The notes below the pieces were generated by a model that was given only the letters and a program-made list of their open reading frames with translations, had not been told where the DNA came from and did not search any database. Shown here in pieces: positions 8,528 to 17,147 of a DNA stretch of 64,000 bases. A program made the translations under genes and the position numbers. Every line of letters begins with the position of its first letter. Position 1 is the stretch's first letter. The stretch is from Cocleimonas flava (GTDB lineage: Bacteria > Pseudomonadota > Gammaproteobacteria > Thiotrichales > Thiotrichaceae): assembly GCF_004339015.1 (NCBI RefSeq), contig NZ_SMFQ01000002.1, positions 993,351 to 1,057,350 of the forward strand, in the 5' to 3' direction.

Positions 8528-10036
8528 ATGAATCTTGCTGTAGTTTTTAGTCGTACTAATGATGGTATCGACGCTCCTTTGGTAACTGTAGAAGTCCATC
8601 TTAGTAATGGTCTTCCAGGCTTTGCGATCGTAGGGCTCCCAGAGCTGGCAGTCAAAGAGAGTAAGGATCGCGTCCGTGCAGCCATTATTAATTCCCGTTT
8701 CGAATTTCCCGCAAAAAGAATTACGGTCAATTTAGCGCCTGCAGATTTGCCAAAAGATGGGGGGCGTTTTGACTTGCCTATCGCTTTGGGGATTTTAGCG
8801 GCATCAGGGCAAATATCAGAGAGCGCCTTGGCAGATTATGAGTTTATCGGTGAACTAGCCTTGGGTGGTCAACTGCGCTCGGTAAAGGGCGTATTACCAA
8901 CAGCCTATGCTGCCAGCGAAGCAGATAGAAAACTCTTTCTTCCTCAGGAAAATGCGAACGAAGCCAGTTTAATTAAAGACTTAGAAGTCTTTCCAGCCAC
9001 TCATTTATTACAAATCTGCGCTCACTTGACCGATACTGAAAGATTATTGGTTCATGAAAACACCGAAATAAACAATGAAGTAAAATACGCTAGTGATTTA
9101 AGCGAAGTAAAAGGTCAGTTTCAAGCGAAACGGGCTTTAGAAATAGCCGCAGCTGGCAATCATAATCTACTGATGATTGGCCCGCCCGGAACAGGAAAAA
9201 CGATGCTTGCTTCAAGGTTAGCAACCATACTTCCACCGATGTCAGAAAAGGAATCCTTAGAGTCAGCGGCAATCGCATCAATCAGCGATCAGGGTTTTGA
9301 TTCTAGTCAGTGGGGGCTACGACCCATAAGAGATCCGCATCATACTTCTTCGGGTGTTGCATTGGTTGGTGGTGGAGCAAAAGTTCGCCCAGGAGAAATC
9401 TCATTAGCGCATAACGGCGTGTTGTTTCTTGATGAATTGGTGGAGTTTGATCGCAAGGTGCTTGATGTGTTGCGTGAGCCTTTAGAGACAGGCTGTATAA
9501 CCATCTCAAGGGCAGCAAGGCAAGCTACCTACCCTGCCCGTTTTCAGTTAATCACCGCGATGAATCCGTGTCCACAAGGTCGAGATTGTGATTTTAAAAG
9601 TAATTGCCATTGTTCCTTAGAGCAACAGCGAAAACATCGCTCAAAGTTATCTGCACCATTCTTAGACAGGATAGATTTGCAGATTGAAGTGTTGCGTTTG
9701 CCGCGTGAAGATTTGCAAAGTCCGAGCACCGGTGAAACCAGCGCAAGCGTTCGTGCGAGAGTTATCGCCGCGAGAAACAGACAGCTTCAACGACAACAAA
9801 AAGCCAATCACTTTCTAAGCAATAAAGAAATCGAGAAGTACTGTAAATTAAGCGAAGCAGATGAAAATTTACTGGCTCAGGTTATGGAAAAATTTAAACT
9901 TTCGGCCCGTGCTTATCATCGTATTCTAAAAGTTGCACGAACCATTGCGGACATAGAAGGCAGTGAACATATTCAAACAACGCACCTAAGCGAAACCATT
10001 AGTTATCGAGCTATGGATCGCATGAACGGTGTTTAA
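8528..10036 (+). CDS. comM: ComM/YifB family Mg-chelatase-like AAA+ ATPase
   Basis: A 502-aa protein with the full YifB/ComM layout: N-terminal ChlI-like domain (NLAVVFSRTNDGIDAPLVTV at 2-21, then VGLPELAVKESKDRVRAA), central AAA+ Mg-chelatase domain with Walker A GPPGTGKT near 218 and Walker B GVLFLDEL near 298, a cysteine-bearing stretch (MNPCPQGRDC), and a C-terminal helical domain ending YRAMDRM. In Vibrio and Haemophilus ComM is a hexameric helicase that promotes branch migration during natural transformation; the family is also widespread in species not known to be competent. It stands alone, with an inverted repeat behind it at 10063-10128. Confidence 0.93.
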   Translation: MNLAVVFSRTNDGIDAPLVTVEVHLSNGLPGFAIVGLPELAVKESKDRVRAAIINSRFEFPAKRITVNLAPADLPKDGGRFDLPIALGILAASGQISESALADYEFIGELALGGQLRSVKGVLPTAYAASEADRKLFLPQENANEASLIKDLEVFPATHLLQICAHLTDTERLLVHENTEINNEVKYASDLSEVKGQFQAKRALEIAAAGNHNLLMIGPPGTGKTMLASRLATILPPMSEKESLESAAIASISDQGFDSSQWGLRPIRDPHHTSSGVALVGGGAKVRPGEISLAHNGVLFLDELVEFDRKVLDVLREPLETGCITISRAARQATYPARFQLITAMNPCPQGRDCDFKSNCHCSLEQQRKHRSKLSAPFLDRIDLQIEVLRLPREDLQSPSTGETSASVRARVIAARNRQLQRQQKANHFLSNKEIEKYCKLSEADENLLAQVMEKFKLSARAYHRILKVARTIADIEGSEHIQTTHLSETISYRAMDRMNGV

Positions 10037-10062
10037 GTTTTAATAAGAAATTAATATTTAAG

Positions 10063-10128
10063 CCACCCCCCTACTTTTAGGCACTTTTTTAAGATAAATC
10101 AAAAAAGTGCTTAAAAGTAGGGGGGTGG
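10063..10128. repeat. Inverted pair of the G6 repeat (large hairpin)
   Basis: Two 28-nt arms with one C/T difference lie head to head around a 10-nt AT-rich spacer (10091-10100). The right arm, 10101-10128, ends in AAGTAGGGGGGTGG; the left arm is its complement. In RNA the one difference becomes a G-U pair, so the whole 28 bp can pair. Each arm is a member of the dispersed family described in the findings. It lies between comM and the dioxygenase gene, both on +, and could act as a terminator or RNA-processing hairpin. Confidence 0.9.
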
Positions 10129-10177
10129 TATTAGATTTATACTAGACTCATATTCCGATTACAAAACGTTCGAGATT

Positions 10178-11518
10178 ATGACTTCTTCTACTGTTCTATC
10201 TAAAGATAAAATTCGCCAGAGTTTTGCTGCTGCCATGTCTGATATGTACCAGCAGGAGGTGCCTGAATATGGCCGATTGTTATCGTTAGTGAAGCAATCC
10301 AATAATAAATTCATCCAGCAAAACTCAATCACATTATCGTCCGATGAAGACGCTTTATTAGCCAAAGAACATCATGGCGCAATTCGTGTTGGAACAGCTG
10401 AAGAACTATCGGCGCTAAGACGTGTTTTCAATGTTATGGGTATGTTCCCTGTAGATTATTATGATTTGAGTGTGGCCGGAATTCCTGTTCATTCCACAGC
10501 TTTCAGGGCTTTGGAGCCCGAGCAGTTACTAATCAGTCCATTTCGTGTTTTTACTTCGCTACTGCGATTAGATTTAATTGCTGATGAAGCACTGCGTGAA
10601 GAAGCTCAACAGATACTTTCTACCAGAAATATAGTCACTGATGAATTAGTCGCCTTACTGGATAAATCAGAAAGTCAGGGTGGCTTAAACGAACAAGATG
10701 CTGCTGTGTTTGTTGCCGAGGCACTCGAAATATTTCGCTGGCATCAACAGGCAAATGTAAAGAAAGAACAATACGATGCATTGAATAATACACACCGACT
10801 CGTTGCTGATGTGGTGTCTTTCAAAGGTCCACATATCAATCATTTGACACCCAAGGTGTTGGATATTGATGAGATTCAAAGTGAGTTTAAGAAACAGGGT
10901 TTCAAAGCAAAAGCCGTTGTTGAAGGACCGCCGAATAGAGACTGTGATATTTTATTACGCCAAACGAGTTTTATCGCACTTGATGAAGCAGTCTCATTTA
11001 CGGATGGAGAAACAGGCACACATACAGCAAGATTCGGAGAGGTAGAACAAAGAGGTATAGCATTAACACCGAAAGGGCGTGCGCTTTACGATGAGCTACT
11101 AAATCTTGCGCGTAGCAATAAAAGCGACAAGGAAGACCATGCAACAACTTTGCAAAATGCCTTCGCTGATTTTCCCGATAGTTATGAGGAATTAAGAAAG
11201 CAGGAGCTGGCATATTTCAACTACTTTGATACCAAGCAACCTTGCTGCCTGGATAAGCAAAAACGTTCCTTGGAAGCGCTTATCGAAAGCGGAAATATTG
11301 ATTTCAAGCCGATTAGATATGAAGACTTTTTGCCAGTGAGTGCAGCAGGAATTTTTACGTCTAACCTAGCGCAAGATAATGAGGCTGAAAATAAGATTCA
11401 ACAAAGTCCAAATCAGGATAGTTTTGAAAAAGCATTGGGTACTCAAGTAGTCAATGCTTTTGATCTATACCAGAGTCAGCAACAAGCTTCTATTGAACGC
11501 GCATTAGCTGAATACTGA
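10178..11518 (+). CDS. hglS: 2-oxoadipate dioxygenase/decarboxylase (HglS/YdcJ, DUF1338)
   Basis: 446 aa, close to the size of HglS/YdcJ proteins. This VOC-superfamily iron enzyme converts 2-oxoadipate to D-2-hydroxyglutarate in D-lysine breakdown. The expected metal ligands are visible: a histidine in KEHHGAIRVGT near 65, one in GPHINHLTPK in the middle, and a glutamate in FGEVEQRG further on. The 2-oxoacid-binding arginine is likely in HGAIRVGTAEE. No other lysine-catabolic gene is adjacent, so the physiological role is inferred from the family only. The gene ends 2 nt from the stop of fimV on the other strand, with no room for a terminator. Confidence 0.87.
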   Translation: MTSSTVLSKDKIRQSFAAAMSDMYQQEVPEYGRLLSLVKQSNNKFIQQNSITLSSDEDALLAKEHHGAIRVGTAEELSALRRVFNVMGMFPVDYYDLSVAGIPVHSTAFRALEPEQLLISPFRVFTSLLRLDLIADEALREEAQQILSTRNIVTDELVALLDKSESQGGLNEQDAAVFVAEALEIFRWHQQANVKKEQYDALNNTHRLVADVVSFKGPHINHLTPKVLDIDEIQSEFKKQGFKAKAVVEGPPNRDCDILLRQTSFIALDEAVSFTDGETGTHTARFGEVEQRGIALTPKGRALYDELLNLARSNKSDKEDHATTLQNAFADFPDSYEELRKQELAYFNYFDTKQPCCLDKQKRSLEALIESGNIDFKPIRYEDFLPVSAAGIFTSNLAQDNEAENKIQQSPNQDSFEKALGTQVVNAFDLYQSQQQASIERALAEY

Positions 11519-11520
11519 TT

Positions 11521-14520
11521 TTATGTGGACTTTTCCGTGGGATCGGCCTTCAAGTCTTTAACTTTTCGTTTTAGTGAAGAGTTGATGTTGATGGATTTTT
11601 CCACACCATCCAGGCTTTTTAGTAAATCTGACATCATTTCATCAAAATCAGTCACATCAGATTCGGTGGCTGGTTTTACGTCTTTGAAGTCAATTACATC
11701 ATTTTTATCTAAGTCACTGTGCTTCGGTGCTGTGACTTTTTGTTCAGAGGCATTAAGTTCTGCAACTTTAGGTGTATCAACGTCTAGAGTATCATCAGCT
11801 AGAGAATCGACGGTAAGCGTATCAACAACGACTTTTGTGTCTTCTTCGTTTTTACTTTCGATGTAGTCATCACAGATTTTTTCAATACTGAGCCACTCAT
11901 TATCACCAATAGAAACTTCTGTTTTGGAGCTAGAGCTGGAATTAAGATCGCTAAAGAGTTCTGTGACTAAATGCTCACAGTGCTCAATCTCTTTTGTTTC
12001 CTTGGAGATTGATTCCTCTTTATGCACTTCATTTTCAGACACTTCAGTCTTAGTCACTTCATTTTCAATGATATCTAATTCAATTTCTTCTACAGTTTCT
12101 TTAACCGTTTCTTCCACAGTTTCTTGATCTGTAAATTCTTGAACCGGGTCGCTATATAACTCAGCGATAGAATTGTTTTCGATATCTTCTACATATTCTT
12201 TTATAGGATCTATTTCGGTTATCGGGTCTTGATGGGTAATATTACGTTCTTTCAATACATAATCATCAATGCCTGGCGCAGGATAATATTTTGGCTCATC
12301 TAAATTAATCGCAGTGTAAGAATAAATTTCGCGGCGATACCTAATCAGTAACCAACCTAAAATCAACGCCATTGATAAATAAGCGAGATTTTTCGGTGAA
12401 GTTTTACCGGAGTAATCCTGTATTAAATTACTTAACATTTGATTAAAACCATCATCAGTTTCTGCAATAGATGATGGTTTTAACATACTTAATGCTGCCG
12501 CTTCCGCGGAAGACGAAGTAGTTTCTGGGTAAAGTTCATCTTCTATGATGATGTCTTCGGGGGCTAATTCCTGACTTTCTAGTATCCCTTGATTTTGCTC
12601 ATTGCTGATTTTAAGTTTAATCAACGATGACTTTAAATCTACTAGCTGGCTGTCCTTTTCAAAAATGATGGCATCCTTTGTAGATAGCTCCGTCTTCATT
12701 TTTGATAAACCAGATTGAGCCTGATCAAGTTCTGATCTAAGTTCACGGATACGCTTTTCTAAATTTGATGTATCTAGACTTGTAATAGGTGAGACAACAG
12801 TTTCAGCATTATTATTAATACTCGTTGTTGCCAGCTTTTCTGTAACAGATTCGCTATTGACGGCAATTTTACCCGCTAGCTTAGTCTGCATATTGATGAC
12901 ATTTGATTTAGCACTGCTTTTGCTGTCATCAGTTTTCTCAGGAGCATCGTTAACGGATGTACTAGCAATAGAACTGTCAGATAATTTCTGAGTGTTTGTT
13001 ACTTCATCTTTTGCTTGTATATCAACGTTAGCTTTAGCATCTGGCGTTGATGTGACTCCTTCGATAACGCTTAGTTCTGGTAACACTAATACAGAACCAA
13101 CTTTCAGTTTTGTTATATTATTTTCTTCAAAAGACTGAGGGTTTTCTGTATAAATCGCCTTCATCATTTTGGTGAAAGATACATTCTTGTAACCAATATC
13201 TTTTACGATTTTTGTTAATGTGTCGCCTTCTTTAATTCGGTATTCATTTTCTTCAAGTACCCTTGTTTTAACAATACTTGTTGAATTTTGATTCGAGGTA
13301 CTCAGAGATAGTTGATCAAGCGGCAGGTCTATTTTGGACTTTGTTTCAGCAGTATTTTCGGTAGACGCCGTCTTTTCTGGTTCTATTTTGCTGGGTTTAA
13401 CCTGTGTAGATTCTGAGCTGATTGCCACAGTAGTCACAGCAGGCGTTTCAACTTTTGGATTTTCCTCTGCTGGTGCAGATGTTACTTCGTTAAAAGAAGG
13501 AATTTTCAGTGTGGCACCTGCTTTTAACTGACTCTTGTTATTCTGGGAGAAAGCCTCGGGGTTAGCCGTAAATATAGCATTCATCATTTTGGTAAAAGAT
13601 GTGTCTTTATCGACAAATTTTTGTGTGATTTTAGACAGACTATCGCCCTTAACAACTTTGTAGGTATCCTTAGAAAGCGTTACTTCTGAAACTTTAGGAG
13701 TTTTACCTTTAAATTCGATTTTCTTTGCAATGTTATTCAAACCAGTTAACTCTTTGTGTGAAGGCAAAGTTAAAACAACGCCTCTTTTAATCTTGTCGAT
13801 ATCCCCACGAATGAATGCCTTCGGGTTTTTATCAAAAATTGCACGCATCATTTTATTCAGCGAAATATCATTGGGTTTGTATTGTTTAGCAATTCGAGAT
13901 AATGAATCACCTGACTTTATTTTGTGATTTTTTGCCTTATTGGTAACAACACTTGTCGATGAATAGGTGACAGGTAAGTCGTTATTGCTAATTTCACTTT
14001 CATTGCTTTGGTAGGTAGCGTCATTTATTGCTTCTGAGGATGAATCATTAGAAAATTCAAACAGCGTGGGTTGGCCCTGCGTTATTTGTGATTCAGCCTG
14101 GTAGCCCTGAGGATCAAGCAGAACGGTGTAATCCTGATAGAGAACACCTTCTGGTCCTTCTATTTCCAATACAAAATTTAAAAAGGGGAGCTGGATTGGA
14201 GAATTTGAGCTTATTTGAATAACAGGTTTATTCGATTGGTTGACGATGTGAAATTGTAAATTATTAAGAATGGGTAGCTTTTCAGCACCAATCTGATCAA
14301 ATACATGCTGTGGAGCTAGCCGTACAGATAATTGACGAGTGCTTTCTACACTAGTAAATAAAAAAGGTATAGAGCCCTTAAATGGTTGATTAAGGTATGA
14401 CGTCGCATTTATGTCTCCCAGATTTAAGCCGACCGAATTATTCGGCATGGCCTGGGCAATGCTAATTGTTGGCGTCGCAAATGCTACACAGCTTGCTAGC
14501 ACAAGAGCTTTCTTCTTCAC
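11521..14520 (-). CDS. fimV: FimV/HubP-type polar landmark protein
   Basis: A 999-aa envelope protein. A signal peptide (about 1-24, ending SIAQA) is followed by the FimV N-terminal domain (SVGLNLGDINATSYLNQPFK). Then come three LysM-type repeats rather than the usual one, near residues 198-255, 285-345 and 430-490; each has a GDSL/GDTL motif and the FimV-specific MM(R/N/K)AI(F/Y)xxNP(K/E/Q)(A/S)F stretch. A coiled coil lies near 590-650 (LEKRIRELRSELDQAQ), one membrane segment near 715-735, and a long acidic cytoplasmic tail ends in the FimV C-terminal motif DFDEMMSDLL. Homologues organise the pole for type IV pili, flagella and chromosome origin. The start is GTG after AAGGAAAA. Confidence 0.88.
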   Translation of the reverse strand: MKKKALVLASCVAFATPTISIAQAMPNNSVGLNLGDINATSYLNQPFKGSIPFLFTSVESTRQLSVRLAPQHVFDQIGAEKLPILNNLQFHIVNQSNKPVIQISSNSPIQLPFLNFVLEIEGPEGVLYQDYTVLLDPQGYQAESQITQGQPTLFEFSNDSSSEAINDATYQSNESEISNNDLPVTYSSTSVVTNKAKNHKIKSGDSLSRIAKQYKPNDISLNKMMRAIFDKNPKAFIRGDIDKIKRGVVLTLPSHKELTGLNNIAKKIEFKGKTPKVSEVTLSKDTYKVVKGDSLSKITQKFVDKDTSFTKMMNAIFTANPEAFSQNNKSQLKAGATLKIPSFNEVTSAPAEENPKVETPAVTTVAISSESTQVKPSKIEPEKTASTENTAETKSKIDLPLDQLSLSTSNQNSTSIVKTRVLEENEYRIKEGDTLTKIVKDIGYKNVSFTKMMKAIYTENPQSFEENNITKLKVGSVLVLPELSVIEGVTSTPDAKANVDIQAKDEVTNTQKLSDSSIASTSVNDAPEKTDDSKSSAKSNVINMQTKLAGKIAVNSESVTEKLATTSINNNAETVVSPITSLDTSNLEKRIRELRSELDQAQSGLSKMKTELSTKDAIIFEKDSQLVDLKSSLIKLKISNEQNQGILESQELAPEDIIIEDELYPETTSSSAEAAALSMLKPSSIAETDDGFNQMLSNLIQDYSGKTSPKNLAYLSMALILGWLLIRYRREIYSYTAINLDEPKYYPAPGIDDYVLKERNITHQDPITEIDPIKEYVEDIENNSIAELYSDPVQEFTDQETVEETVKETVEEIELDIIENEVTKTEVSENEVHKEESISKETKEIEHCEHLVTELFSDLNSSSSSKTEVSIGDNEWLSIEKICDDYIESKNEEDTKVVVDTLTVDSLADDTLDVDTPKVAELNASEQKVTAPKHSDLDKNDVIDFKDVKPATESDVTDFDEMMSDLLKSLDGVEKSININSSLKRKVKDLKADPTEKST

Positions 14521-14993
14521 GCATTTTCCTTTTATTTTTTTTTATTATTACGTAAGGTATTTCTCGTACGCATCTTATATCTTTCTCGCACGATCTAATT
14601 TATTTCATCTGACGATATAAGGCGATTATTACGTGACAAACGGTATATGAGTTTTTTTATGGGGGTAATAAGTTAACTTAGTTAAGTTATCTATTTAATC
14701 ACGAACGTGATAATGAAAAGAGTGACGCTAACAAAAAATAACTAATTAAATTAATAGCTTAAAATTTTAATTTTATTATTAGGTTTACGTTAAAGACCAT
14801 GTTTGTAGCAATTAGAGCTTGGTCTGTTTAACAAGAAGGCCCTATAAAAGCCGTTATAAATCAGCACTTTTTTATAACCCCCCTACTCACAAAGGATAAA
14901 TTCTATTGAGTTTTAACAGAATAAAAAAGATATATCCTTCATAAGTAGGGGGGTGACAATGTTTAATTACTAGAATAATGCTCCAATAAACGA
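14521..14993. other. Intergenic region between fimV and lysA
   Basis: 473 nt, very AT-rich. It holds the fimV leader, in which I see no convincing promoter, and a diverged inverted pair of the G6 repeat at 14878-14957. No other ORF or RNA structure is evident. Confidence 0.6.
14878..14957. repeat. Diverged inverted pair of the G6 repeat
   Basis: CCCCCCTACT at 14878-14887 faces AAGTAGGGGGGTGAC at 14943-14957. Between them AAGGAT and ATCCTT continue the pairing for part of the arms, and an AAAAAA tract precedes the right core. The spacer is about 55 nt, much longer than in the 10063-10128 pair. Both flanking genes run on the minus strand. Confidence 0.75.
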
Positions 14994-16247
14994 TTATTCC
15001 TTGGGTAGCATGATTTCATTTTCAAACAGGCTTTCAATCGTTTCACGTTTTCTAATGACCGTGGATTGTTCGCCATCGACTAAAACTTCAGCAGCACGTG
15101 GTCGTGTATTGTAGTTTGAAGCCATGGTAAAACCGTAAGCACCAGCAGAACGTATTGCCAATAAATCTTCTTGTTCTAATGCCAAGTCACGATCTTTACC
15201 GAGAAAGTCGCCGGTTTCACAAATAGGGCCAACAATATCGTAGGTTCTGGTTTCTGCAGAGCTATCTTCATTCACAGGAATAATTGCTTGCCATGCTTGA
15301 TACAGAGAAGGTCGGATCAAGTCATTCATCGCGGCATCAACGATGGCAAAGTTCTTTTCTTCACCGTGTTTTAGGTATTCGACTTTAGTCAGTAATACAG
15401 CTGTATTTGCTGCAATCGCCCTACCCGGCTCGATAACGATTTCGTATTCTTTTAGTTTTTCATTGGTGAATAATTTTTCGGTATATTCAGACGGCAATGG
15501 TGGCGTTTCATCTTTATAGCGCACACCCAAACCACCCCCTAAATCGAGATGTTTGATATCAATACCTTGTGCTTTTAAACGATCTGCTAAATCCAGCAAA
15601 CGTTCAAGTGCATCCATAAATGGCGTAACATCAGTGAGTTGTGAACCGATATGGCAATCAATGCCAGTGACATTAATATTTTCCATCGCCGCAGCGCGAA
15701 GGTAAACTGCTTCAACAAGGCTGATATCGATACCAAACTTATTTTCTTTTAAGCCCGTTGAGATATAAGGGTGAGTTTTTGCATCGACATCAGGATTCAC
15801 ACGAATCGAGATGCTAGCGATTTTATCCATGCTCGCAGCAACATCGTTAAGTCGTACCAATTCACCTTCTGATTCGACATTAAAACAGCGAATGCCGACT
15901 TCCAATGCGCGTTGCATTTCATCCGCACGTTTACCAACACCAGAAAATACTATTTTCTTAGGGTCTCCACCGGCTTTCAAAACGCGTTCTAATTCACCCA
16001 CAGAAACAATGTCAAAGCCAGAACCCAAGCGCGCCAATAAATTTAAAATAGCAATATTTGAATTAGCTTTTACCGAATAGCAGATTAAATGTGGTTGCTC
16101 ACCGAAAGCATCATTGAATGCATGATAATGTCGTTCTAAGGTTGCTCTTGAATATACATAGCAAGGGGTTCCGTATTGTTTTGCAATATCGTCTAGTGCT
16201 ACATCTTCGGCAAATAGTTGCCCATTTTTATAATTAAAAAAGTCCAT
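14994..16247 (-). CDS. lysA: Diaminopimelate decarboxylase
   Basis: PLP-dependent fold-III decarboxylase, last step of lysine synthesis (meso-diaminopimelate to L-lysine). The PLP lysine is in LICYSVKANSN near residue 59; the glycine-rich phosphate site LDLGGGLGVRY and the EPGRAIAAN motif follow, then the dimer-interface CETGDFLGKDR with its active-site cysteine. I place the start at 16247 (MDFFNYKNGQLFAE), the usual N-terminus; the frame stays open for 32 further codons upstream but that part overlaps lptM. Directly after lptM, as in many proteobacteria; dapF, the usual third gene, is not present here. Confidence 0.95.
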   Translation of the reverse strand: MDFFNYKNGQLFAEDVALDDIAKQYGTPCYVYSRATLERHYHAFNDAFGEQPHLICYSVKANSNIAILNLLARLGSGFDIVSVGELERVLKAGGDPKKIVFSGVGKRADEMQRALEVGIRCFNVESEGELVRLNDVAASMDKIASISIRVNPDVDAKTHPYISTGLKENKFGIDISLVEAVYLRAAAMENINVTGIDCHIGSQLTDVTPFMDALERLLDLADRLKAQGIDIKHLDLGGGLGVRYKDETPPLPSEYTEKLFTNEKLKEYEIVIEPGRAIAANTAVLLTKVEYLKHGEEKNFAIVDAAMNDLIRPSLYQAWQAIIPVNEDSSAETRTYDIVGPICETGDFLGKDRDLALEQEDLLAIRSAGAYGFTMASNYNTRPRAAEVLVDGEQSTVIRKRETIESLFENEIMLPKE

Positions 16248-16248
16248 A

Positions 16249-16434
16249 TCAATGCTTCTTTGGTGATTGTTTTGAGTTAGGTGTTTTTGATTTAGCAGCA
16301 GAACTTTTGCTATCAGGTAAATACAAATCACCTTTGTTGCCACAGCCAGTGACTAAGCTGGAAACACTCAAGATGAATAATGCGAAAACCATTAGCGCGA
16401 ATAGTTTTTGAGCCCAGCAGAAATTTTTTAGCAT
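16249..16434 (-). CDS. lptM: LPS translocon maturation lipoprotein LptM (YifL)
   Basis: 61-aa small lipoprotein. A hydrophobic signal segment (residues 10-30) ends in the lipobox LVTGC, and the mature part begins CGNKGDLYLPD, the hallmark of LptM/YifL. The tail is a basic Ser/Lys-rich stretch (SKSSAAKSKTPNS). LptM helps assembly of the LptDE outer-membrane translocon in E. coli. Its position one base before lysA is the conserved arrangement. Confidence 0.88.
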   Translation of the reverse strand: MLKNFCWAQKLFALMVFALFILSVSSLVTGCGNKGDLYLPDSKSSAAKSKTPNSKQSPKKH

Positions 16435-16534
16435 GGTAGTTCTGTTTCTAAATGTGTGAAAACGACGAAGTATACCAATTCTTTACATAAACGTTTTACA
16501 AAAACGTGTATTTACCCATTTACAAAAATATAAG

Positions 16535-16565
16535 AAAAAATGCCCGAAAGTGGGGGGATGCCTTT
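16535..16565 (+). repeat. G6 repeat copy, G strand on +
   Basis: AAAAAA, then TGCCCG, then AAAGTGGGGGGATGCC and TTT. Compared with the core AAGTAGGGGGGTGRC it has A to G at the fourth core position and T to A after the G-run. Between lptM and nirD, both on the minus strand. Confidence 0.75.
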
Positions 16566-16600
16566 GTTCTTTTGTTGTTGCTGTGGATGGACAATGGGCA

Positions 16601-16707
16601 TGAGATCATTGTCTCTGTTATTAAACAGGTTTTTAATAACAGTGATCTCAGGCAAGTGAATATTATTAGGATTTGCTAAGCCATTAACTTTAATGACTTA
16701 GCAAATC
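16601..16707. other. Two consecutive long stem-loops between nirD and lptM
   Basis: First hairpin 16601-16650: TGAGATCA/TGATCTCA plus TGTTATTAAA/TTTAATAACA, with an asymmetric internal loop. Second hairpin 16670-16707: GATTTGCTAAG/CTTAGCAAATC continuing into CATTA/TAATG across one mismatch. Neither has a U-tract. Together with the G6 copy at 16535 they fill most of the 372-nt gap (16435-16806). They could end the nirBD transcript or be remnants of a small repeat element. Confidence 0.7.
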
Positions 16708-16806
16708 GAATAGAGGTAATTAACACTGTTTAATCTTATTTTTACTTTATTGCTAATAAAGCTATCCCAAAAAGTAACTAAATAGGATATTTAGCTAACT
16801 GAAATA

Positions 16807-17124
16807 TTAGCTGGAAGGACTCTTTAAAAATACTTTACCGTCTTCGACTTTCGTTTCATAAACATTAGTACAACCTTCATCCGCACCTAAAGCTTCACCA
16901 GAAACCAAGCTTATTTTCCAGTTGTGTAACGGGCAGGTGACTGAATCGCCATGCATAATACCTTGTGAAAGAGGCCCTTGTTTATGAGGGCATTGATCTT
17001 TTATGGCAAACACGGTGTCTTCTTTGCCTCTGAATACAGCGATATTGACGGTGTCTGTTTCTACCACTCGCGAACCTAAAACAGGAATTTCTTCAAGGGC
17101 GACTATTTCTAACCAATTGTTCAT
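16807..17124 (-). CDS. nirD: Nitrite reductase (NADH) small subunit
   Basis: 105-aa Rieske-like protein that partners NirB in reducing nitrite to ammonium in the cytoplasm. Unlike enterobacterial NirD, it keeps a complete Rieske [2Fe-2S] ligand set: CPH near residue 41 and CPLH near 60. This makes an iron-sulfur cluster likely. It lies 23 nt after nirB in one transcript, with an AGGAT site before the ATG. Confidence 0.92.
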   Translation of the reverse strand: MNNWLEIVALEEIPVLGSRVVETDTVNIAVFRGKEDTVFAIKDQCPHKQGPLSQGIMHGDSVTCPLHNWKISLVSGEALGADEGCTNVYETKVEDGKVFLKSPSS

Positions 17125-17147
17125 ATTTTTATCCTATGTCCCGTCGC

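Noticed and set aside
15811-16080. Open frame of 89 codons on + opposite lysA
   Set aside because: Antisense shadow of a well-conserved enzyme gene with no supporting signal.
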